Part shown: piece by piece, positions 6,788 through 14,619 of the stretch
Layout: each line of letters begins with the position of its first letter
How positions within the stretch are numbered: the first letter of the stretch is position 1
NCBI GenBank assembly: GCA_021796155.1
Contig: JAJYOO010000008.1
Location: 1 to 20,887, forward strand
Source: Chloroflexota bacterium
Lineage (GTDB): Bacteria > Chloroflexota > Anaerolineae > Anaerolineales > Villigracilaceae
Direction of reading: 5' to 3'
DNA: 20,887 bases
Notes under the pieces: model-generated
Database searches by the model: none
What the model was told of the DNA's origin: nothing
What the model saw: the letters and a program-made list of their open reading frames with translations, nothing else
Program-made: the position numbers and the translations under genes

Positions 6788-8497
6788 TTATGGTCTAAAG
6801 AGTACAACCAGACTGTGAAATAGAGTTGGATTCAATTCTGAAAATCTTTCTTTGTAACCTGAGATTGCCAGCACTGTACTTATGACAATCGTTGCGACTG
6901 CGAGGCCGATGGCCAAGATTGAGTAAGATATCTGAATTGTTCGCCAGCGGGAAAGAGATTGATAACCCTGCCAGAATCCAATAAGGGCAAACAAAACAAG
7001 AGCCGGCATAAAGTCGTCGATGAAGCGCATTGTGGCGTAGAAGTAAATCATGATGATAATAAAAGATGCCGATGCGACTCCAGCTAGGACGATTGAAATC
7101 CATGCCAACGATTTTTGATTCGCAATTGCGTCGCCCGAAGAATCGTTAGGGTGTTTTTCCAGAACCTTTGCCGCAGTCACGGAAACAGAAATCAGAGCAA
7201 ACAGTAAAAACGGAGCAGTATAGAGCAAGCCAGTAATCTTTTCTCTTGAATAATAAAAACCTGGCACGCGATGAAAAAGGGCAAAGGATTGATCGCCGGA
7301 ATACGGCTTTAGGAATGGGAATGTGCGAATGTATTTGAACGGCGTGAGCAGGTAGTTATAAAGATTCGCCGGGATATAAGAAAGTGAGAAGATATCCTTG
7401 AAATGATTGCGATAATCTATTCCGCTCAACTGGTAGCGTAATCCTGATTCGAAAACAGAACCGAACCGCGCCCAGTTGTACCATCCGAGAAGAATCGCTC
7501 CCCCAATTAAAGGTATGGCTAATGCTACTAATGGTTTCCAGGTATTGGCGAGGTTACGCGTCCGAAAGTAATCTTGCGCGATCCATAAGATGATCATTGC
7601 GGCGATGAATAATACTGGCAGCAACAATGTCAGGCGTGACGCAATGGCAAGACTAAGTAAAATACCAGCCAAGCTTAGCTGCCAGAGAGAGGGTAATGGC
7701 TTGTTATCCAGCGCAATAAATGCAAAAAATAACCCGCCGATCAAGAAAAATTGTCCGCTTGCGATAGACGCTTCATAAATCTCAGGTTGATTTAGCATCC
7801 ATGTCATCGGGCTGATCAATCCGCAGAGAAAAATTCCCAGTAATGCTGTCCACGCTGGAAGGTCCGGGAAGAAGCGTCCCCAGAGCTTCAACGCAAATAT
7901 AGATTGAATGATGAAAAGTCCGAGCACAGAAGCGAAGACAATATATTGGTCGCCGATTTCACTGGGAATCAAAAATTTGATCGCAGCTAGAAAGACTGCC
8001 GGAGCCGGTCCCCAATAGAGATAAAACTTTCCGTTATAAAGCGAGCCATCGAAAATATAAAACGCATCAGGCCGCAACTTGCGCGCCTGGACATCATACG
8101 GATTGGGCAGGTCCAAGAGTGCCGAGTTTGGCCTCGGTTCCAACGAAAGCTGGCCATACCGGAAAGAAGTCCCAAGCATGTCATAGTAATTTGTCGTGCT
8201 CGGCCATTTTGTCCAGAAACCAACGCTCACAAACCAAACATAAACTGCAATGATAAAGGTGCCAATCAAAGTTGTAAGAAAAAAAATGCGTTTGAGTTTC
8301 GATGCAACAATGAAGAAGAATGCCGAGCAAATGAGGGCAAGAATGCCGAGCACTAGCAAAGAAGTTCGGAACGCGCCCCAACGAGTGTTGTGGTCAAGTC
8401 CAAGCTGATTTGCGAATACCGCAAAGGCTATTATGATGATGCCAAGTGTCGATACAGCGATCAATGCTGGAGGCCTTTTCATTCGAATAATTTGCAT
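6788..8497 (-). CDS. polytopic membrane protein, GT-C-like, paralogue of the adjacent gene
   Basis: About 569 residues from the ATG at 8497, with a dozen or so hydrophobic segments. After three N-terminal helices comes a conserved outer loop: 'WPSTTNYYDMLGTSFRYGQ', then 'DLPNPYD', then 'SLYNGKFYLYWGPAPAV'. The gene to its right (8538-10016) has the same blocks in the same order, so these are tandem paralogues. Loop-then-helix layout and an NPYD motif suggest a GT-C membrane glycosyltransferase, but no catalytic residue can be assigned. A TTG at 8551 would overlap the upstream gene by 14 bases; another ATG at 8482 is possible, and none has a clear SD. The gene ends about 85 bases before the mutase start. 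Confidence 0.75.
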   Translation of the reverse strand: MQIIRMKRPPALIAVSTLGIIIIAFAVFANQLGLDHNTRWGAFRTSLLVLGILALICSAFFFIVASKLKRIFFLTTLIGTFIIAVYVWFVSVGFWTKWPSTTNYYDMLGTSFRYGQLSLEPRPNSALLDLPNPYDVQARKLRPDAFYIFDGSLYNGKFYLYWGPAPAVFLAAIKFLIPSEIGDQYIVFASVLGLFIIQSIFALKLWGRFFPDLPAWTALLGIFLCGLISPMTWMLNQPEIYEASIASGQFFLIGGLFFAFIALDNKPLPSLWQLSLAGILLSLAIASRLTLLLPVLFIAAMIILWIAQDYFRTRNLANTWKPLVALAIPLIGGAILLGWYNWARFGSVFESGLRYQLSGIDYRNHFKDIFSLSYIPANLYNYLLTPFKYIRTFPFLKPYSGDQSFALFHRVPGFYYSREKITGLLYTAPFLLFALISVSVTAAKVLEKHPNDSSGDAIANQKSLAWISIVLAGVASASFIIIMIYFYATMRFIDDFMPALVLFALIGFWQGYQSLSRWRTIQISYSILAIGLAVATIVISTVLAISGYKERFSELNPTLFHSLVVLFRP

Positions 8498-8537
8498 TTG
8501 GTCTTTGTTTGAATGTCTACAACTTTGAGCCCGATCT

Positions 8538-10016
8538 TCAAGAAATCCCAAACCAAGTCAGGTGACTTGTAAACGCGATGATGGTATTGATAATAACAGA
8601 AAGAATTACAAGAGTTGACCCAAGGATGACAAATGATTTCTGTAAGCCTTTTTTGTTTTCAGCCGATGCACTGATTTGCCAGAATCCAATGATGGCAAGC
8701 ATGGATAGCGATGACATGAAGTCAGCTTCGTAACGTGTCGCCGCATAAAAGAACATCATCAAAGGAATGAACGGAGCGAGGAAAGCACCGATCAGACTCA
8801 CGTTTATCCAGTTGAGAAAGTTTTCATCCCCCGATTTTGTTTTTCTCCTATTAATCCAGTTCGCCGCGAGGAAGAACAACGGGACAACAGCAAAGATAAT
8901 GAACGGATTAGCATAAAGCAATCCGGTAATAAATCCATCAATTACATAAGGCTTGGGTAAACTGTAAAACGAAAATAACGGTGTTTTGTTTCCGTTTTGC
9001 GGCATCAGGAATGGAAAAGAATTGCTTACTAAAAAGGGGTTGAGAAAATAGTTGTATAGATTCTGGGGGATGTATCCGCGCAGGAACATCGTATGATAGA
9101 AACTCTGAAGATTATAAGCAAGCTGATAATAGAGTCCGAACTCGAAGACCGAGTCAAAGCGGGCATAGTTGTACCATGCTAAGGTGGCTCCCGCCACGGC
9201 TAATGGGGCAGCTAACATGCCAATTGATTTAATTGACGTCGAATATGATTTTATCTGGAGAGCCTTTTTCAGAATGATGGCTAGAATCACGAGAACCATG
9301 AAAGCAATTGCAAATAGCTGGGTAACCCGCGTTGCTGCGGCAAACGCCCACAAGGTTCCAGCGGCTAACAGCCATCGATTTTTGACTTTACCTTCTTCGA
9401 AGGCGAGAAAAGCGCAGGTCAGCCCGCCAAGAAAAAAGAATTGTCCTCCAGACAAAGCAGCTTCATAAATCCACGGATGGACAAGCATCCTCGTGAACGG
9501 CCCGATCAATCCTGCCGCGAGAATCGCAGTGGAATCCATCCAAGTTGGAAGACTGCTGAAGAAGCGTCGCCGGATTTTTATCAAGAGGAAACTTTGCAGA
9601 ATGAAGATGCCGGTAATGAAAATAAAAACCAGATATTGATCGCCGATTTCTAAAGGGATGAGATATTTGATGATAGCTAACAGGACTGCCGGCATCGGTC
9701 CAAAGTAAAGATAATATTGGCCTTTGTAAAGTGATGCGTCAATGAGATACGGAATCCCATTTCGTTGGTTTCGGTCGTATGGGTTCGGTAGATTTAGAAG
9801 CGCCGGAGTCGGTTTTGTCAATAAAGCTAACTGACCGTGATGAAACGAGGTTGCAAGTTGATCGTAGTAATTGCTCGTCCTCGGCCAATATACCCAACGA
9901 CCACCGGACACTAATCCAACATAGATAACAATAATTACCAATACAGCTATCGTCAAAAGAAAATAGTCCCTGATGGAAATTCGCGGCGTGCCGGAGAATG
10001 AAGATTCACTGTTCAT
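8538..10016 (-). CDS. polytopic membrane protein, GT-C-like, first of a tandem pair
   Basis: 492 residues from ATG at 10016 (an in-frame TTG lies 9 bases upstream). TM1 is at ~18-37, then an outer loop with 'WPRTSNYYDQLATSFHHGQ' (~44-62), 'NLPNPYDRNQR' (~75-85), and 'SLYKGQYYLYFGPMPAV' (~95-111). About ten more hydrophobic segments follow. The downstream neighbour shares these blocks and the later 'IGDQY' and 'GQFF(F/L)(L/I)GGL' segments, so one arose by duplication. It has one or two fewer N-terminal helices than its paralogue. Function unknown; GT-C glycosyltransferase is the best guess from topology. A TATAAT lies about 33 bases before the start. Confidence 0.78.
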   Translation of the reverse strand: MNSESSFSGTPRISIRDYFLLTIAVLVIIVIYVGLVSGGRWVYWPRTSNYYDQLATSFHHGQLALLTKPTPALLNLPNPYDRNQRNGIPYLIDASLYKGQYYLYFGPMPAVLLAIIKYLIPLEIGDQYLVFIFITGIFILQSFLLIKIRRRFFSSLPTWMDSTAILAAGLIGPFTRMLVHPWIYEAALSGGQFFFLGGLTCAFLAFEEGKVKNRWLLAAGTLWAFAAATRVTQLFAIAFMVLVILAIILKKALQIKSYSTSIKSIGMLAAPLAVAGATLAWYNYARFDSVFEFGLYYQLAYNLQSFYHTMFLRGYIPQNLYNYFLNPFLVSNSFPFLMPQNGNKTPLFSFYSLPKPYVIDGFITGLLYANPFIIFAVVPLFFLAANWINRRKTKSGDENFLNWINVSLIGAFLAPFIPLMMFFYAATRYEADFMSSLSMLAIIGFWQISASAENKKGLQKSFVILGSTLVILSVIINTIIAFTSHLTWFGIS

Positions 10017-10048
10017 ATTCGTCAAATCACATTGAAGTCAGCGACAAG

Positions 10049-10054
10049 ATTATA
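10049..10054 (-). promoter_or_regulatory. -10 element for the tandem membrane-protein genes
   Basis: A perfect minus-strand TATAAT lies 33 bases before the ATG at 10016. No good -35 box is visible at 16-18 bp, so strength is uncertain. It is divergent from the tRNA promoter at 10108-10136. Confidence 0.5.
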
Positions 10055-10107
10055 ACCGTTGGCAGGCAAACAAAATAGCACGTCCGAAACCGACTTGCAC
10101 AACTTAC

Positions 10108-10136
10108 TTGTCAAAAGGATATGCGGCAGTTATAAT
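10108..10136 (+). promoter_or_regulatory. sigma70-type promoter for tRNA-Pro
   Basis: TTGTCA (10108-10113), 17-bp spacer, TATAAT (10131-10136), 23 bases before the tRNA 5' end. The bases TATAATGCGTCC recur exactly in the promoter at 11042. Confidence 0.85.
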
Positions 10137-10158
10137 GCGTCCTGCTTTTGGAAATGAT

Positions 10159-10232
10159 CGGGGCGTGGCTCAGCCCGGTAGAGCGCACGGTTCGGGTCCG
10201 TGAGGTCCCGAGTTCAAATCTCGGCGCCCCGA
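10159..10232 (+). tRNA. tRNA-Pro (anticodon CGG)
   Basis: 74 nt with a full cloverleaf. The acceptor CGGGGCG pairs with CGCCCCG, with discriminator A. The D-arm is GCTC/GAGC. The anticodon arm CACGG/CCGTG encloses loop TTCGGGT, giving anticodon CGG (reads CCG, proline). The T-arm CCGAG/CTCGG encloses loop TTCAAAT. The 3' CCA is not encoded. A strong promoter precedes it and a terminator follows, so it is probably transcribed alone. Confidence 0.95.
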
Positions 10233-10245
10233 CAAAGCACAAGAA

Positions 10246-10277
10246 AAGACTCCCAACTCAAGGGAGTCTTCTGTTTT
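10246..10277 (+). terminator. rho-independent terminator after tRNA-Pro
   Basis: Perfect 9-bp stem AAGACTCCC/GGGAGTCTT (10246-10254, 10262-10270), 7-base loop, then CTGTTTTG. It starts 14 bases after the tRNA. Confidence 0.85.
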
Positions 10278-10300
10278 GTTCAGTCCTTCGTTTCCTCTGC

Positions 10301-10329
10301 GAGGACTCTGCAAACCTCGACGCCCCGAC
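10301..10329 (+). repeat. degenerate copy of the tRNA-Pro 3' half
   Basis: Bases 10312-10329 match the tRNA 3' end 10216-10233 at 16 of 18 positions, and the match continues with a gap back to GAGG at 10301. The copy lacks the other tRNA arms. It may be a scar of integration at the tRNA 3' end or a remnant of a lost tandem tRNA. The rest of 10278-10444 shows no gene. Confidence 0.6.
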
Positions 10330-10444
10330 TTTACAAGTTCCGTCATAGCCTGGCAAGAAGAAGAGCAAAATCAAATTAGAAATCCATAAGTCCAATATAG
10401 CGGACAAAAACAAACGTTTAGAATTACATACTTATAGAGGTGAT

Positions 10445-10924
10445 ATGAACTTACGATTTATAAACTTGTCTGTGATTGGATTGGCCTTAATATTGCTTCT
10501 TGCCGCCTGTGCACCTAAAGCGACGCCACAACCTGTGGATCCAAGTGTTATGTCCACAGCAATTGCTCAGGCGGCATCAACAATTTTAACGGAGACCGCT
10601 GCCGCATCCACACCGACGCCAACGGCTACCATTACACCGACTTTTGTTCCCACCGAGGCCGCCACACCAACTGCCAATTCAACGTCCAAACCTCCCACTA
10701 TCGGAAACTTTACTGGTTGCTGGTATGGTCCGGGGCCGACATATACACTGGAAAGCAACATCAACAAGGGCGCGAGAGTCGTGGTGCTTGGCATCGGAAG
10801 CACCCCTGGTTGGTACATCATCCGCAATCCATATTTTCACAAGCCGTGCTGGGTACAGGCTGCGGAGTTGGAAAACGTTCCCGCAAACGCGGCCGCTCTT
10901 CCAATAATGACACCGGGACCGTAA
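10445..10924 (+). CDS. small lipoprotein with SH3-like C-terminal domain
   Basis: 159 residues. A type II signal peptide ends in lipobox LLAAC with lipidated C22. A low-complexity Thr/Pro/Ala linker (~45-85) is the probable wall-spanning arm. A compact C-terminal domain follows (~88-145): 'GCWYGPGPTYTLESNINKG', a beta-type 'VVVLG', then 'GWYII...PCWV'. The pattern matches bacterial SH3 (SH3b) domains; C92 and C135 may form a disulfide. Such proteins sit on the outer face of the membrane and may bind cell-wall or peptide partners, but the ligand is unknown. A strong SD (GAGGTGAT) abuts the ATG. It lies alone between two terminators, so it is probably monocistronic. Confidence 0.85.
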   Translation: MNLRFINLSVIGLALILLLAACAPKATPQPVDPSVMSTAIAQAASTILTETAAASTPTPTATITPTFVPTEAATPTANSTSKPPTIGNFTGCWYGPGPTYTLESNINKGARVVVLGIGSTPGWYIIRNPYFHKPCWVQAAELENVPANAAALPIMTPGP

Positions 10925-10953
10925 AACGCGACCTGAAATTCAAAACATGAAGC

Positions 10954-10986
10954 AAAAACTCCTCGTTGCGGAGGAGTTTTTGTTTT
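10954..10986 (+). terminator. rho-independent terminator after the lipoprotein gene
   Basis: Perfect 11-bp stem AAAAACTCCTC/GAGGAGTTTTT, 6-base loop GTTGCG, then TGTTTT. It lies 29 bases after the stop. The A/T flanks make it likely to work in both directions. Confidence 0.88.
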
Positions 10987-11038
10987 ACCTGTTCAACAAA
11001 ATAATCTATTCAACGCTTAACGCTTCACAGTTCAAATT

Positions 11039-11047
11039 TGCTATAAT
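11039..11047 (+). promoter_or_regulatory. extended -10 promoter for the YwiC-like gene (leaderless)
   Basis: TGCTATAAT (extended -10) ends 6 bases before the GTG at 11054. Transcription would start at or next to the start codon, which predicts a leaderless mRNA; no SD exists. No good -35 box is seen. Confidence 0.65.
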
Positions 11048-11053
11048 GCGTCC

Positions 11054-11893
11054 GTGACATCCACAACTACCAGCAACTTATTCCGCAAACAAATCGCCAT
11101 TCCACAAGACCATGGCTCGTGGGTCTTTATCTTAAGTCCATTAATTGTCGGCATCTTTGCAGGACGAACGTTCAGTTACGCTACTTTTAGTTTGTGTATC
11201 GCAGCCATGGCGGCGTTCCTTTTGCGCCAGCCCCTGACAATGGCTGCCAAGGCTTACTCTGGCCGCCGCCCGCAAACGGATTTGCCCGCTGCGCGTTTTT
11301 GGGTCATGGTCTACGGAGTAATTGCATTGCTTGCCTTAAGCGAACTATTTTTGCTTGGCGATGGATACATCGCTTATCTTGCGATTCCCGGTATTCCTGT
11401 CTTCGCATGGCACCTGTGGCTGGTCAGCCGCCGCGCAGAACGAAGACAGGCCAGTATTGAAATTATTGCAACCGGCGTGCTATCGCTGGTAGCGCCCGCC
11501 GCATACTGGATCGGCATCCGCCATTATGATCCGTATGGCTCGTGGCTATGGCTATTGACATGGCTTCAGTCAGCAGGCTCCATCATGTATGCATATCTGC
11601 GATTGGAGCAACGCGAATGGAAGTCCGTCCCGAATCGTTATGATCGCTTCCGCCTCGGGAGCATCGCGTTTGCCTTCACATCTTTCAACTTTTTCATCAG
11701 CGCGGCGCTCGGACTCGGAGCGGGAATCCTGCCGCACCTGATTTTCATTCCTTATCTAATACAGTGGCTCGAAACACTATGGGGCATTGACCATCCCGCG
11801 GTGAAATGGAAACCAGTAAAGATCGGGACTAGACAATTGATTATCAGCATATTGTGGACAATTACTTTTATCATCTTTTGGACAAAAGCTTGA
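11054..11893 (+). CDS. YwiC-like family membrane protein
   Basis: 279 residues, polytopic (about 8 hydrophobic segments). The N-terminus carries the family hallmark 'IPQDHGSWVFILSPLIVG' (~15-32), then 'LLRQPL' and a basic 'KAYSGRRP' loop. The family function is not established; members recur near respiratory genes in several bacteria, and here a cytochrome b/Rieske locus follows 223 bases later. Start is GTG at 11054, chosen because the promoter -10 lies directly before it and no later start keeps the HGSW motif. Base and codon use resemble the neighbours. Confidence 0.82.
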   Translation: MTSTTTSNLFRKQIAIPQDHGSWVFILSPLIVGIFAGRTFSYATFSLCIAAMAAFLLRQPLTMAAKAYSGRRPQTDLPAARFWVMVYGVIALLALSELFLLGDGYIAYLAIPGIPVFAWHLWLVSRRAERRQASIEIIATGVLSLVAPAAYWIGIRHYDPYGSWLWLLTWLQSAGSIMYAYLRLEQREWKSVPNRYDRFRLGSIAFAFTSFNFFISAALGLGAGILPHLIFIPYLIQWLETLWGIDHPAVKWKPVKIGTRQLIISILWTITFIIFWTKA

Positions 11894-12116
11894 TTTTCCG
11901 ATGCTGCTGCATAGGAATTTTTCCTGATGCTGGCTTATACTCCGCCTTCGGATTGTGCCGCTAAAAGTAATCCACGGTGATAAAGCAGAAGATGAACGGA
12001 ATAAGAATGTCGAGCAAAATCAAGGGACAAAAATTTACGAATGGTGGAGGAACATTGTTACCGAAGAAGCAAGCGATTCACTTTCCCAAATTGTTTAAAG
12101 GCTATGGGAACGGCTA
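11894..12116 (+). other. intergenic region with an orphan 47-codon frame
   Basis: A 223-base gap between the YwiC-like and cytochrome genes. One frame (GTG 11955 to TAA 12098) encodes 47 residues, rich in charged residues with 'KIYEWWRN' near the middle. An overlapping frame (ATG 12007-12117) gives 36 residues and ends on the start codon of the cytochrome gene. Neither has an SD or a recognisable family. They may be remnants of a decayed gene or chance. No strong promoter is evident; 'AGGAATTTTTCCT' is a small palindrome. Confidence 0.3.
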
Positions 12117-13952
12117 ATGAGAAATTGGGGAAACGTGGATTCGCACGAAGCGCGGATAAATTATAGACGCGCGTTATCAATTATTCTTGTATTGGTCGGT
12201 GTACTTCTCCTCGGCTTTTTCCAAACGCGAAATGCGGGCGCGCAAACTTTTCTGCCGACGGCCACGCCGAGCGCGAACTCTCCAGCAGCCACAGCCACAT
12301 TGCCGCCATTCGATGCAAGCAGGCTGGCAAGGCCCATTGTCCCATCTCAACCGAGTCAGGCTGACCAAGGCTCGTTGATTTATTGGGGCGTCTGCATGGC
12401 ATGTCATGGTGATCGCGGTCAAGGTCTGACCAATGAGTGGCGCGGTGCGGCCTTTGGCCCGGACGCCAATTGTTGGAAATCCCGCTGTCATGGAAAAGAT
12501 CATCCGCCAGAAGGTTTTGAAATTCCCAAAGACAAATTCATTCCCGCTTTGACAGCACCGGGATCCCTAGCACGTTTTCTGACGGCACAGGATATGCATG
12601 ATTTTATTCTCGCGAACATGCCGTGGTGGAATCCCGGATCGTTGACTTCGGACAAAGCCTGGCAAGTGACAGCTTACATCTTGAAAGTGAAAGGTGTTCT
12701 TCCAGCAAACATCGTCTTGAGCGAGCAAAACGCATCGGAAATTTTTGTTCGAGAAATGGCGCCGCCGCCCGACGATCATATTGCGGAAATAGTTCTGGCA
12801 GCCACACTGCTTCTATCATCATTGGGACTGGCTTTACAGTTTGCGTGGCCGCGCCTTCAACCCGCTTCAAATCCAGACCCCGCAGCGGGCGCGCCTACGA
12901 TCAGCCGCCCCAAACGCCCAAACTTTTTCGCGCACCTGCATCCGCCGACAATTCCCGCGGCGCAGGCGCGTTGGAGATACACGCTTGGAGCGGGCGGCAT
13001 CGCCGTTTTTCTTTGTTTGGTTTTGGTCGTGACCGGCCTGCTGGAAATGTTCTATTACATGCCGTCGCCTGACCAAGCAGCCAATTCGATTCAAACAATT
13101 ACTTTCCTGGTTCCGTTCGGCAGCTTCGTTCGCAATCTGCATTATTGGGCGGCGCAAGCACTGGTTGTTGTTGCGGTTATTCATCTTTTGCGAGTCATCT
13201 TCACGGGCGCGTTTTCGTCACCTCGACGATTTAACTACCTGCTTGGACTTGGTCTGCTTATCATCATCCTTTTCTTTGATTTCACTGGTTATGTTCTTCG
13301 CTGGGACGAAGGGATACGTTGGGCATTGGTGGCCGGAACGAATCTCATCAAGTCCATACCCGCGTTGGGCGAGTCGCTTTTCTTGTTTGTGGTTGGAGGT
13401 AGCACAATCGGGCCTGCCGCTCTTGTGCGTTTCTATACCTGGCATATTTATGCACTGGGCATTATAGGAGCAGTCATCCTGATATGGCATTTGTTCCGCG
13501 TCCGTCGCGACGGCGGCATTGCCGCACCACCGAATCGCCTGCCCTTAAAAACCGACCGCATTGACCGATCCGAGTTATTGCGACGCGAGGTTCTCGCCAT
13601 GCTGATTGCAGGCGTCGTTTTGGTTCTGCTCTCCGCATTCCTACGCGCACCAATCGCGCTTCCCATCCGCGACAACGTAATCCAGTTGACCGACGCGCGC
13701 GCGCCCTGGTTTTTCCTATGGGTTCAACAATTGTTGAAACTGGGAAACCCTTTCCTTTTGGGCGTTGTCGTTCCGTTGCTCGTGGTCCTCATTCTGGTTC
13801 TCATACCGTATGTGTTTCCACAACTCAACGAAACCGAACGCGGACGCTGGTTCCCGCGTAAAGGACGCGCGGCTCAAATTCTGGTAACAGCGATCTTTCT
13901 AACATTGATTATTCTGACTATACTTGGATACACATCCGTAATTAACCCATGA
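12117..13952 (+). CDS. fused cytochrome c - cytochrome b6 - subunit IV-like protein
   Basis: 611-residue predicted core of a quinol:electron-acceptor oxidoreductase. Order: N-terminal TM (~19-36); Pro/Thr linker; cytochrome c domain with C93-x2-C96-H97 and candidate axial Met168 in 'NMPWWNPGS'; an extra C119-x4-C124-H125; TM (~223-242); then cytochrome b. Heme b ligands are H342/H356 in one helix and H443/H458 in another. The 15-residue H443-H458 spacing is b6-type (14 in mitochondrial-type b). The C-terminus has three further helices with 'APWFFLW' (529-535) where subunit IV normally has PEWY, so the Qo-site Glu is absent. In bc complexes these parts are usually two or three proteins. The ATG at 12117 lacks a good SD; a GTG at 12135 is possible. 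The stop overlaps the Rieske start by 4 bases (ATGA). Confidence 0.9.
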   Translation: MRNWGNVDSHEARINYRRALSIILVLVGVLLLGFFQTRNAGAQTFLPTATPSANSPAATATLPPFDASRLARPIVPSQPSQADQGSLIYWGVCMACHGDRGQGLTNEWRGAAFGPDANCWKSRCHGKDHPPEGFEIPKDKFIPALTAPGSLARFLTAQDMHDFILANMPWWNPGSLTSDKAWQVTAYILKVKGVLPANIVLSEQNASEIFVREMAPPPDDHIAEIVLAATLLLSSLGLALQFAWPRLQPASNPDPAAGAPTISRPKRPNFFAHLHPPTIPAAQARWRYTLGAGGIAVFLCLVLVVTGLLEMFYYMPSPDQAANSIQTITFLVPFGSFVRNLHYWAAQALVVVAVIHLLRVIFTGAFSSPRRFNYLLGLGLLIIILFFDFTGYVLRWDEGIRWALVAGTNLIKSIPALGESLFLFVVGGSTIGPAALVRFYTWHIYALGIIGAVILIWHLFRVRRDGGIAAPPNRLPLKTDRIDRSELLRREVLAMLIAGVVLVLLSAFLRAPIALPIRDNVIQLTDARAPWFFLWVQQLLKLGNPFLLGVVVPLLVVLILVLIPYVFPQLNETERGRWFPRKGRAAQILVTAIFLTLIILTILGYTSVINP

Positions 13953-14359
13953 CAATAATCTCACGACGCGACATTTTGAAATTGGCAACCGACGGTTTTC
14001 TGATCGGGGCTGGACTCCTCGGCCTCACCGGACTCGTCCGCTTTTTGGGCTACGAAACTGAGACAGCGCCGTCCGAATATGATTTGGGCCCCGCCGATAA
14101 TTATTCCCAGCCGCGGACTTTGCTTCCCTACATTCCCGCCATCCTGATTCGAGACGGCACGCAATTCACTGCGCTGAGTCTGGTTTGTACGCATCTGGGC
14201 TGCACCGTGGAGGAAAATGTCACTGGGTTTGCCTGTCCCTGCCACGGCTCGCGGTATGATGGAAATGGCTATGTTCTGAAAGGCCCTGCTGACCGCCCGC
14301 TGAAAAAACTGCGCGTCGAACAGCTCGCGGACAAAACTCTGCGTCTGTACATGGATTAG
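13949..14359 (+). CDS. Rieske [2Fe-2S] protein
   Basis: 136-residue membrane-anchored iron-sulfur subunit that takes an electron from quinol at the cytochrome b Qo site. The N-terminus has a twin-arginine motif (SRRDILK, 5-11) followed by a hydrophobic segment (~17-32), suggesting Tat export with an uncleaved anchor. Cluster motifs: C80-T-H82-L-G-C85 and C96-P-C98-H99-G-S. C80, H82, C96 and H99 are ligands; C85 and C98 form the expected disulfide. Other hallmarks such as '[14 protein letters not shown]' (~105-118) are in place. It overlaps the cytochrome gene by 4 bases, so the two are translated together. Gene order (c-b before Rieske) reverses the common petABC order. Confidence 0.95.
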   Translation: MTIISRRDILKLATDGFLIGAGLLGLTGLVRFLGYETETAPSEYDLGPADNYSQPRTLLPYIPAILIRDGTQFTALSLVCTHLGCTVEENVTGFACPCHGSRYDGNGYVLKGPADRPLKKLRVEQLADKTLRLYMD

Positions 14360-14376
14360 TGAATCAAGGAGTCAAA

Positions 14377-14619
14377 ATGGACCAACTCAAATATGAATTG
14401 CTGACGGAAGTCAATGGCCGCATGGAAGCCGACTTGCTCAAAAGTTATCTTGAAGCCGAAGGCATTCAAGTGGAAATATTCCAGGAGGCGGTCGGCCACA
14501 ACATTTACCCGGTGATGATTGACGGCTTGGGACGCGTCCAGCTATTCGTCCCGAAGGAACAAGCTGCAGAAGCAAAAGAGATTCTCGAACAATATAATAA
14601 GTCAAAGGAAAATGAATGA
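14377..14619 (+). CDS. DUF2007 family small protein
   Basis: 80 residues. The fold signature is a DUF2007 ferredoxin-like unit: 'ELLTEVNGRMEADLLKSYLEAEGI' style N-terminus and 'VQLFVPKEQAAEAKEIL' C-terminus. The family is annotated as putative signal-transducing or regulatory; no activity is established. ATG 14377 is chosen over the in-frame GTG at 14359 because AAGGAG lies 6 bases before it. It follows the Rieske gene by 17 bases and overlaps the next gene by 4 bases, so it is part of the same transcript. Confidence 0.75.
   Translation: MDQLKYELLTEVNGRMEADLLKSYLEAEGIQVEIFQEAVGHNIYPVMIDGLGRVQLFVPKEQAAEAKEILEQYNKSKENE

Noticed and set aside
10148..10348. 66-codon frame across the tRNA
   Set aside because: It reads through tRNA-Pro and its terminator; no protein family fits.
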